Below are positions 18,650 through 25,639 of a stretch of 25,639 bases of DNA, in pieces. Location of the stretch: the NCBI GenBank assembly GCA_003427395.1, contig BFEA01000257.1:2109422-2135060 (forward strand). Direction: 5' to 3'. This stretch comes from Chara braunii. Its lineage: Eukaryota; Streptophyta; Charophyceae; Charales; Characeae. The notes below the pieces were generated by a model. It was not told the origin of the DNA. It saw only the letters and a program-made list of their open reading frames with translations, and made no database searches. The translations under genes were made by a program, and so were the position numbers. Position 1 is the first letter of the stretch. Every line of letters begins with the position of its first letter.

Positions 18650-19749
18650 TTTGAGGAGGCAAAAAATAACGGAGAAGTCAACGTACATACCCACGGCATC
18701 GGCGAGGTCGGCGAGTCAAGCAACACAAAGAAAGAGGATCAAGATCAACCTATGACAGACGGTGAAATTGAGTCGCCCAAGTCACCACAATCCCCTAGAA
18801 AACGAGCAGCCAAGAAATTTCACCTTAAAAGCTCGCTAGACGAAGTCGATTTACGAGAACCTTTAAGAAGGGTCATGGATATGCCAATCCCTATCACCCT
18901 TAAGGAGTTCATAGCAGGCTGTGGCCCGACAAGGGATGAACTAATAGGCATGATGAGAAAAACTAAAGTACCGCTACAAGAGACAACTTCTGGACAACAG
19001 AAGGAGGAGGTGAAAACCTCAGTCCTAACGGCACTAACCGAAGGAGACAAACCAGTACAAACCAGCGAAGGCAGAAGCAACTACTTTTACGTCCTTGCCA
19101 GTGGAAAACTCAATATCACAGTCAATGACATAGGGATGGAGGCTATAGTCGACGACGGGTCCGAGTCCACCGTTTGTGAGGACAAGGTGGCCAGAAACCT
19201 TGGCTTAGAGGTAGACAGGAGTGTAGCTATGATCATGATATCCGGTAACAAACTCAAGCAACCTGCGCTCGGGGTATGCCACAAAGCCAAGATAGTGGTT
19301 TGCTGGAGTTGAGGTCACTGTGCCCGTCTTTACAGTTGAGAACTGTTCGTCAGAAATAATTCTTGGAAGAATATGGTTGATACGGGTAAACGCCACCACC
19401 GAAAATAAACGAGACAGAAGTCAGACGGTTACCATCGATGGACCTCAAGGTAGCAGGCTTACCTTGAAGACCGTGAATGAATTTCACAACCGTCACAAGA
19501 TCTCATTTTAAAACAAAGGACGACTTAACACAAGAAGTTGCAAAATAATATCTGAAGACCTTACACTAGGACCGCATAAAGTAAGAGGAAAAAAAATTGA
19601 CGTTGAGGACCTAGAAACTAAGTATGTGGTAGACGGAACAGTCTATGAGAAAGAGGCTGACGACAAGGAATTCGGTGGATGTATAAACCTTTCTTTTTTG
19701 GAGGAATTCCCCTACACGGCGGAGGAAAGAGATACAAAACTGTAGCCCA
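18650..19749 (+). pseudogene. pol: pol: aspartic protease region, frameshifted
   Basis: The protease cuts the Gag-Pol polyprotein. The gag frame continues after TAG 18647 with a Lys/Ser-rich linker, a helical region (PITLKEFIAGCG) and the protease core from about 19090. The active-site loop reads AIVDDGSEST (DDGS at 19151-19162), a variant of the usual D-[ST]-G-[SA]. At about 19305 the frame shifts by one and continues with VPVFTVENCSSEIILGRIW, the conserved hydrophobic-G strand. A TAA at 19509-19511 interrupts, then the sequence continues to 19747. The intact piece is 18752-19312 (186 codons). The second frameshift near 19740 returns to the main frame. Confidence 0.8.
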
Positions 19750-20764
19750 GAAAGTCAAGCCAGCCGCGGTCAGCCGTAATAGGACCGGAGAAATAGGGAT
19801 TACTGAAGAAGAAATTACTCAGATGATCCCGGAACGAAAGACCACTGAAGGGCAGAGAATCACTGAAGACAAGTTAAAGGAAATGGATATAGGTGACGGA
19901 AACATAACGCAAAAGGAGAGAGAACTTATAATAGAAACATTAAGATCATGCGACAGGGCAGTAACCTTCTGTGACGCAGAAAGAGGGTGAATAGATCCAC
20001 GATATGTTAAACCTGCAATGATCTATACGGTCCCTCACACTCCATGGAACGATGCAGGATGGAAGTGTGCGCAAAAGGAAAAAGAGATGATAGTAGACTT
20101 TCTGAAGGACAAGATAAAGACATTTTTAGCGGAACCTTGTGAGAGCACCTACGCCAATCGCTGGTTCTTCATAAGGAAATTAAACGGCAAACTACGATGG
20201 ATACAGGACTTACAAAAGACAAACAAGGTCACAGTGAGAGACGTTAGATCAATCCCAAACGCAGATCTTCTATCCGAAGGCTTAGCAGAACATTCAATTT
20301 ACTCAATCTGCGATTTTTTTTCGGGATATGATGAAATACCGCTAGACTACAGAGACCGACATCCAACTGCGATGCATACACCGTTAGGCTTAGTTCAATT
20401 GATGATGGTACCGATGAGATGGATTAACGGTGTCGCTGTCTTTCAGAGAGCGATGGTCGCCGTTCAAGGGGAGGTCATACCAAATCTGGTAGAGGTTTTC
20501 CTGGATGACTTCCCGATCAAAGGACCATACGACAAAGATGAAACAGAGGTAAGACTTGGAGTGAGGAAGTTCATAGCCACCCACGCAAGAGATATAAAGG
20601 AAGTACTAGTGAAGTTAGAGGATGCAAACCTTACGGTCAGTGGAACAAAAAGCAGATGGGTGGTATCGTCTATAAAGATATTAGGTTACATCTGCGACAA
20701 GGATGGCAGACGCACAGATCTGGCAAAGCTAGAAAAACTTATGAAATGGTCAACACCCCTCTGA
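19735..20764 (+). pseudogene. pol: pol: reverse transcriptase
   Basis: Copies element RNA into DNA. After a linker with a premature TGA (19988-19990), the ORF 20018-20764 (248 codons) carries recognisable RT blocks: NRWFFIRKLNGKLRWIQDL, YSICDFFSGYDEIPLD with the first catalytic Asp, an HTPLGLVQLMMVPMRWINGV fingers/palm stretch, and VFLDDFPIKG with the FLDD active site (20498-20509), so all three catalytic aspartates are present. It ends in GYICDKDGRRTDLAKLEKLM before a TGA at 20762-20764, where the family usually has Arg after STPL (CGA to TGA). The order and motifs are Ty3/Gypsy, not Copia or LINE. Confidence 0.93.
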
Positions 20765-21248
20765 CATATTATTGACATACGCTAGTTTCTAGGAGTTGTC
20801 GGATTCTAGAGGAATTTCATAAAAGGCTATGCTGCAAAGGCCGAACACCTACGAAAGCTCTTGCGCAAGGGAGTAGAATGGCAATGGACGAGTGAACATG
20901 AGGATACAGTAAGAACGTTAAAAGATGAGTTTAAGGAAGGAGGTCAAGTTTTTGGGGTACCTTACTTCGAGGACGAGAAACATTGACCATTCGTCGTATG
21001 TACAGACACGGGACCTGCCTCTGTTGGTGGAGTCTTAGCTCAAAAGGATCAAGCCATGCAATGAGAGGCCCCTCAGATTCGAAAGTAAAACCTTAAACAC
21101 CACCGAAAGGAACTACTCATAATTTAAGAACGAAGTTCTAGGAGTCTTACATTATTTAAATATTTTCCGATATTATATTTACGGCCGAAGATTCGTACTG
21201 CGGGTCGATCCGACGGCAGTTGCAGCTGTCTTACAAAAAAACTTCTCA
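20765..21248 (+). pseudogene. pol: pol: RNase H domain, multiply broken
   Basis: Removes RNA from the RNA-DNA hybrid. The main frame continues past stops at 20783, 20807 (TAG), 20984 and 21062 (TGA), giving KGYAAKAEHLRKLLRKG, PFVVCTDTGPASVGGVLAQ (catalytic Asp at 21005-21007) and, after a one-base frameshift at about 21062, FESKTLNTTERNY with the catalytic Glu at 21105-21107. A TAA at 21120-21122 sits where SQF is expected (CAA to TAA). YYIYGRRFVLRVDPTAVAAV follows. There is no intact ORF. It is the most damaged part of pol. Confidence 0.85.
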
Positions 21249-21908
21249 TTGACTGATCCAACGGTCACCAGATGGCTCATGCATATAAGGATGTTTGACT
21301 ACGTAGTTGAGCGAATATCCAGAGCTAAGAACTTAGTTGCGGATGGTCTCTCGCGAATCCCTCTAGAAGAAGGAGATCTAGGGTTGCCTAGTGGTATTGA
21401 CAATTTTTTACAAATGGACATAAGCTCCTTAAAAATAGAGTCCGCTGCAGGAGGAACTTCCTTATTTCTTCAAAATCTATACATTGGCAAATACCATAAG
21501 ATAGGACGTTGTCTTATAGGGGAAATCGAATTAGATGACAAGCTTAGGAAGGAAGCTCAACAATATTGCCTCAAGGCAGGACACCTCCTTAAGAGACCAC
21601 CTAAAAATGAAATGCCAATGAGAGTGGTTTGTGATGAGGACGAGCGCCGAGAGATAATAGCGGAACTTCACGATGGCATCGTCGGAGGACATAGAGGAGT
21701 AAAAGAAAATTTTGAAAGAATTAGGAACCTCTACTGGTGGGACGGCCTATATAAGGACGTAGAATCATACTTTCTGACATGCGTGGAATTTCAGAAGAGA
21801 GCGGTAGTTAAATATAAAGAACCCTTATTTCCTTCCTATCCCACAGCAATAGGCCAGAAAGTGCACGTAGACCTAGTTAAGATGCCCAAGGGGAAGAAGG
21901 AGGAATGA
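21249..21908 (+). pseudogene. pol: pol: RNase H end, connection and integrase zinc-binding domain
   Basis: This 219-codon open stretch begins inside the RNase H end (WLMHIRMFDYVVE, then LVADGLSRIP, a standard Ty3/Gypsy marker). It runs through a linker into the integrase N-terminal zinc domain: LHDGIVGGHRG gives the two His (21669 and 21690) and TCVEFQKRA the first Cys. The second Cys is Phe (TTT, 21789-21791). VHVDLVKMP supplies the first catalytic Asp of the core (21870-21872). It ends in a TGA that overlaps the ATG of the next piece (ATGA, 21905-21908); the shift is one base within the integrase core, so the protein is split. Confidence 0.9.
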
Positions 21909-22726
21909 ATTACATCATGGACATTAGAGACGACTTAACTGGATTCGTGGAGGCATGGCCACTACGTCAAAAAACAGGTAAAGCAGTTAGTGGCTATTTG
22001 ACTGAATATATCACTCGCTACGGCTGCGTTGGCAAAATTGTCGCGGATAGGGGATTAGAGTTTATAGCTAAGGAAGTCCAAGAATTGCTCCAAAGAGCGG
22101 GAATACGAGTATCGCTATCTACAGCATATCATCCTCAAACTAACGCTCCTATAGAAAGAGGGTACCAGTCTCTAGTCAACGCGCTCGCTAAATGGTGCGA
22201 AGGAAAGGAGAAGAACTGGCCAAAATATTTTAGATTCGCCGTCTGGGCAGATAACACTACGGTTCGCTCAACTACAGAATATCCGCCCTATACGTTATGG
22301 TTTGGACGCCATTGTCCCTTACCTATAGAATTTCATACCGACTCTTAGCAAACGATTGACTGGGAAGAGATCTCCACTGGAGAACAATTGCTAGCCGCAA
22401 GAATCAAACAAATAGCCGAAACTCTTCAGGATAACATCCTAGACACCATAGACAAATTAAAGATCCAGAGAGGAAAAGAGAAAGAAAGATGGGAAAGGAA
22501 CCTTCGCGTCAGGCAAGAAGGGATACCTACAGGGAGCCTCGTCCTACTCTATAACTCCTCATTAGAGAGAACATGGACAGGGAAGCTAGCAAACAGATGG
22601 ATGGGGCCCTATAGAGTGGTCAAAACACTAGAAGGCGGAGCCTACTTAATAGAGGAATTAGACGGCACAAGATGGAAGGAACCGGTGTCTCGCGCCCGTC
22701 TTAAAGTATTTAAAGACCGAACATAA
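21905..22726 (+). pseudogene. pol: pol: integrase catalytic core and GPY domain
   Basis: Integrase inserts the element DNA into the host genome. The frame opens at MNYIMDIRDDLTGFVEAW and includes the second catalytic Asp in VADRGLEF (22046-22048) and the Glu in APIERGYQSL (22154-22156), 35 residues apart as in the standard DD35E core. TAYHPQTNAP lies between. A TAG at 22346-22348 interrupts, then the frame goes on with a helical segment and GSLVLLYNSS and WMGPYRVVKTLEGGAYLIEE, the GPY module (22604-22612) found in Ty3/Gypsy integrases. There is no chromodomain. It ends at TAA 22724-22726. Confidence 0.9.
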
Positions 22727-22750
22727 AACATTCCACATACGGGAAAAATC

Positions 22751-23065
22751 ATGCAGACAAATGATGCTCATACGCACCCAGAAAAAGGTAAAAAGAAGGA
22801 TGAGTCCTTAGAACAGCCCACAACATCAACCACCTCCGAAGTAGGAGAATCCTCCAATCGGCATGCACTAAGGCCTGCCACACAAATCACTTCTCAAGTA
22901 CCAGAATCCTCCAAACAATGTTCAAAAAAGACACAACACAAACTTCTAGGGGTCCAACATATCCAACGCAAACACACCAAAAACACCGAATCCGACATCA
23001 AGAACTTGGCGACGACTAAAAGGGAGAAGAAGAAAAGGTTAAAAAAGTCATCAAAAATGCCCTAA
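22751..23065 (+). CDS. Post-pol ORF, 104 aa, basic
   Basis: This ATG-to-TAA ORF lies 24 bases after the integrase stop and in the same frame. It is rich in Ser, Thr, Gln and Lys, ending with KREKKKRLKKSSKMP. It has no recognised domain and is predicted disordered. It could be an integrase tail separated by a stop, a separate small basic protein with a nuclear localisation-like end, or untranslated A-rich sequence that happens to be open. Confidence 0.35.
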   Translation: MQTNDAHTHPEKGKKKDESLEQPTTSTTSEVGESSNRHALRPATQITSQVPESSKQCSKKTQHKLLGVQHIQRKHTKNTESDIKNLATTKREKKKRLKKSSKMP

Positions 23066-23300
23066 CAATAAAAAAAACAAAAAACCACTGCTGGCATGTT
23101 AGATGTACTCCACCAGACAAATGCTTACGCGTCAAAACAAAGCTCACTAAGAGAAAGTCAAACAGGAAGGAAAAACAAAAGAAAGGCATCCGAGCACGAC
23201 AGAGAGGATGATCTTGGGTTGATGGGTGGAGATTAGGAGCCATCCATCTTTTGCAAACTTTTCTCCCTTCAAATCCCAATACTCGCTCGCCGAGGACGTC
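23066..23300 (+). other. A-rich region before the polypurine tract
   Basis: The frame of the previous ORF continues from ATG 23098 for 46 codons with a KNKRK basic patch, ending at TAG 23236-23238. It is too short and composition-biased to call as a gene. The rest (23239-23300) shows no feature other than leading into the polypurine tract. Confidence 0.3.
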
Positions 23301-23319
23301 GAGAATGGGGGGGGGGGGG
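23301..23319 (+). other. Polypurine tract
   Basis: GAGAATGGGGGGGGGGGGG is an almost pure purine run just upstream of the 3' LTR start, where Ty3/Gypsy elements place the plus-strand primer. Five bases (CCTGC) separate it from TGTCGG at 23325; if the LTR starts at TGCTGTCGG (23322) the gap is two bases. Confidence 0.75.
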
Positions 23320-23985
23320 CCTGCTGTCGGGCGGCTACAATGCTACGCCGCCCTTTACTTCCTTTCAGAGGGCACGCGACGACAACCCCACTCAACAGTA
23401 TTCTACCTAGCCGGGCTTCATCGACCATGAGACGGACCCACACTGGGACCGACGGGGTTACCGACAATTATCAACCATCCGGTGAGACGACACGCCAGAG
23501 AACGGCGCGGCGATATCATTGCTGGACGCTATTTTACGTGGTCGGGACACACCGACCATGAAGCGGACCGACGATGGGAACAAGGGGCCTACTTTATCCG
23601 GCCGGGACTCACCGACCATGGTACGGGCCGACACCACGGGCAAGAGGCCATTGGGCCAGTCGAATTCTCTTCCGAAGGGGCGGTCCCACTGGGACGCAGG
23701 GACCACTTAGGCCCAACAGAGTGATGGGACCAATTTTCACTTGTGAGGCCCGCTTGGATTTTTCCCTAAGAGCGGCACTGTTGCTGCATGGGGACCACCT
23801 AGGCCCGGGAAGGCCTAAGACAGGCTCGGGACTAACCATGGTACCAGGCCGCTGCGAAGGGTCTGGTTCCCAGCGGGAAGGTCCTTTCCACCGGGACCTT
23901 TTCAGAGGCCCAATCAGGCCCGGGCGCAGGCACGGTACCGAGGCACTGCAAGTGTTTCGCGACCTCGGTGCACCGGAGGCTGGGG

Positions 23986-23989
<4 letters not shown>

Positions 23990-24018
<29 letters not shown>
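23990..24018. repeat. (CA)n tract in the 3' LTR
   Basis: This is the counterpart of the tract at 8279-8305, slightly longer, as expected for a microsatellite after insertion. Confidence 0.9.
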
Positions 24019-24020
<2 letters not shown>

Positions 24021-24470
24021 TTGGGGGAAGGGCCCGACAGAGTACTTAAGCACAACCGGGCCCAGGGACTGGTCAATCGGCACTTCCTGGAATCAGAGGC
24101 GCACGAGACTGAGGCGCACGAGGATACGCACAAGCGACCACGCACAGACGCACGGACGGGCGACCACGCACCGGAAAGGTACGTACGAGCAACCGCGCAC
24201 GCCTGGGTACCGAACGGGGAGGGAGACCGCTCGTTGCCAGCGCGCGCCCGTGCGCACCAGCGCGCACCCACGTACGGGGAAGAGAGAGTCGGGGGGGACT
24301 GCGCACAGCGAGCGCGCACCCACTCGCACCACTGCGCACCTTCGGGCTAGGAGGAGAGAGCGAGGGGGGACCGTGCGCACCTGTGCGCAGCCGCGAGCAC
24401 CTGCGCACACGCGCGCACGTCCGGACACACCTGCACTCACACCCGGACACACGCGCACACTCGCGCACCC

Positions 24471-24800
24471 AGAGAGAGCCGCGGCGGAAGACGCGCGCAG
24501 TTGCGCGCACTCGCACACGTAGAGGGAGAACAGCGGGGGAAGCCACACGTACGCGCGGGCATTAACGCACACGGGGAAGGAGCGTGCGCACTCGCGTACA
24601 CGGAGAGAGAGCCGCAGGGGAAGACGCGCGCAGCTGCACGCACTCGCACACGTAGAGGGAGAACAGCGGGGGAAGCCACGTGCACGTGCGGGCACTCGCG
24701 CACACGGGGCAGGAGCGCGCACACTCGCGTATACGGGGAGATAGCCGCGGGGGAAGTCGCGCGTACGCGCGCGCACTTGCACACTCAGAGAGAGAGCCGC
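24471..24800. repeat. 133-bp-period minisatellite in the 3' LTR
   Basis: The marker (AGAGAGAGCC or GATAGCC) ends at 24480, 24613 and 24746, again exactly 133 bp apart. The repeat number equals that of the 5' LTR over the shared part, so the array has not expanded or contracted since insertion. Confidence 0.85.
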
Positions 24801-25639
24801 TGTCGGTGCGAATACCCTTACAAGGGTATCCGCCCTGGTTTTTGCAACTAACAGGAAATGGTTTTGGTCTAGAGGTTAAGTATACCGTGCTAGGCGCGGC
24901 TGCGTCTGTAATTTACGTCGAACAGGATGCTTGACTAGCGTAGAGAGTGTGTGGGCGCGCAGGTTTAAGGCACGCGTGATTCCTATCTGCTGTTGATCAT
25001 CGGTTGTTTGTTTAAAGGTATTATTAATATCTATTTATATAAGCAGGAACCAGGGATTTTTTTTCGGTTGATTGGTACGCTTGATTGAGGCGAGCGAGCG
25101 TGCGGGGAAACGACCCCGGCGACGGCATCTGCAATAAGGGCGCGATTTTGTGCGGTGAGCAGGATGTCGTAGGATGGCGCGCAGGGCAATTATGGCATGG
25201 TATAAACAAGTCGACGCGGGCACTGGGACCCGCGCTGCCAGTTGTTGGCCCAAAGCATCGCGCCGCATTGCCTATATGGTATTCTGCGGGATTCAGTCCC
25301 AGGGCCTGGGCTTAGCCCTATAGGTTACGGCTTTGGTTTGACGCTATGGAGGTTCGGGGATCGAGGTCGGCAGGGCGTCAGGGCAACAACTACACCGAAG
25401 CATCGCGGAAGGAACCAGTAGGATGGAGGGCCGTCAGGGCTATCCCCTTCGGTTTTGTTTACAGGGGCGGCGGCAGGCCTGACCTGCGGGACTGGCGTGG
25501 CGCCAGCAGCCCCGCTGACCTCTTTCTCTTTTCCTGTTTTATTTATCAAGCCCCGGTCAAAGACACGAGACCGCGATGGAATCATGTGGGGGTGTGTTGT
25601 ATTCGCGGGATTGCCTTTAGTGCAATTAGAAACTGTTTT
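24801..25639 (+). mobile_element. Probable 5' LTR of a second, nested element (runs off window)
   Basis: At 24801 the first element's LTR is cut and new sequence begins TGTCGGTGCGAATACCC. It starts with TG, shares TGTCGG with the first LTR, and has an 8-bp perfect hairpin (ATACCCTT/AAGGGTAT, 24812-24829). A TATA-like box lies about 235 bases in. No coding sequence is seen in the 839 bases. A new LTR element inserted in the old LTR explains the sharp break; a deletion joining unrelated flank is the alternative. Confidence 0.55.
25034..25043 (+). promoter_or_regulatory. TATA-like box in the nested LTR
   Basis: TTTATATAAG fits the pol II TATA consensus and is the only such site in the region. 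If it is real, transcription would start about 30 bases downstream, near 25070. Confidence 0.4.

Larger units (their letters stand above)
7678..24800 (+). mobile_element. Very large Ty3/Gypsy-type LTR retrotransposon (decayed)
   Basis: About 1.43 kb at 7678-9120 is repeated in direct orientation at 23367-24800, bracketing a primer binding site, gag, protease, reverse transcriptase, RNase H, integrase and a polypurine tract in Ty3/Gypsy order on the plus strand. The internal region is about 12.2 kb and the 5' LTR about 3.5 kb, so an intact copy would be about 19 kb. The tRNA-Asp primer site is also known from plant Tat/Athila-type elements, but the reverse transcriptase context (GYDEIPLD, FLDD) feels like a different algal or fungal-like lineage; placement needs a tree. 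Over the first ~180 aligned LTR bases I counted 12 differences by eye, so the insertion is old. Confidence 0.93.
23325..24800 (+). repeat. 3' LTR, left 1.48 kb only
   Basis: The LTR begins TGTCGGGCGGC after the polypurine tract. From 23367 it matches the 5' LTR 7678-9120, including the CA tract and the 133-bp array. Differences include a ~12-base deletion near 24195 and a ~20-base insertion near 23835. The match stops sharply at GAGAGAGAGCCGC (24800), whereas the 5' copy goes on for another 2 kb. The first 42 bases, absent from the 5' copy, include an inverted repeat GGGCGGC...GCCGCCC. Confidence 0.88.

Overview
The window reads as nuclear repeat DNA of a photosynthetic eukaryote. The sequence shows a decayed internal piece of the plastid gene petB, a hAT-type non-autonomous DNA transposon, a tRNA-like SINE head, abundant microsatellites and minisatellites, and one very large Ty3/Gypsy-type LTR retrotransposon. 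A green plant or streptophyte alga fits best (inference); the species cannot be told from the sequence. No intact host gene was recognised.

Layout. Positions 1-7677 are mostly AT-rich or low-complexity DNA: a pyrimidine-rich ~100-bp tandem array (about 1952-2430), a tRNA-like element on the minus strand (about 2560-2655), a ~200-220-bp tandem array (2797-3370), CA-rich and AAT-rich microsatellites (3400-3676), a small unassigned ORF (4310-4573), a petB fragment split by a 368-bp hAT-like MITE with an 8-bp target duplication (5635-6290), a foldback sequence (7163-7317) and a TCCGGA-rich palindromic cluster (7374-7535).

From 7678 to at least 24800 lies one plus-strand LTR retrotransposon. A ~3.5-kb GC-rich 5' LTR (7678-11164) is packed with minisatellites. 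It is followed by a perfect 18-base tRNA-Asp primer binding site (11166-11183), a leader with a 173-base assembly gap and a convincing splice acceptor, about 4.4 kb of unusual pre-gag ORFs (12173-16568), gag (16561-18649), protease, reverse transcriptase, RNase H and integrase (to 22726), a basic post-pol ORF, a polypurine tract (23301-23319) and the start of the 3' LTR (23325-24800). The 3' LTR is cut off at 24800 by sequence starting TGTCGG, which looks like the 5' LTR of a second, nested element running off the window.

The large element is dead: gag-pol keeps one main frame but carries at least four frameshifts and many stops, several of which fall where the family has Arg or Gln and are explained by coding-strand C-to-T change. 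Its most unusual part is the block between primer site and gag. It holds at least three tandem, diverged copies of a small two-part protein unit (a domain with an FPY and a Y-[IL]-P motif, then a helical domain), and the N-terminal part of gag may be a further copy of the helical domain. I know of no described Ty3/Gypsy lineage with such an array.
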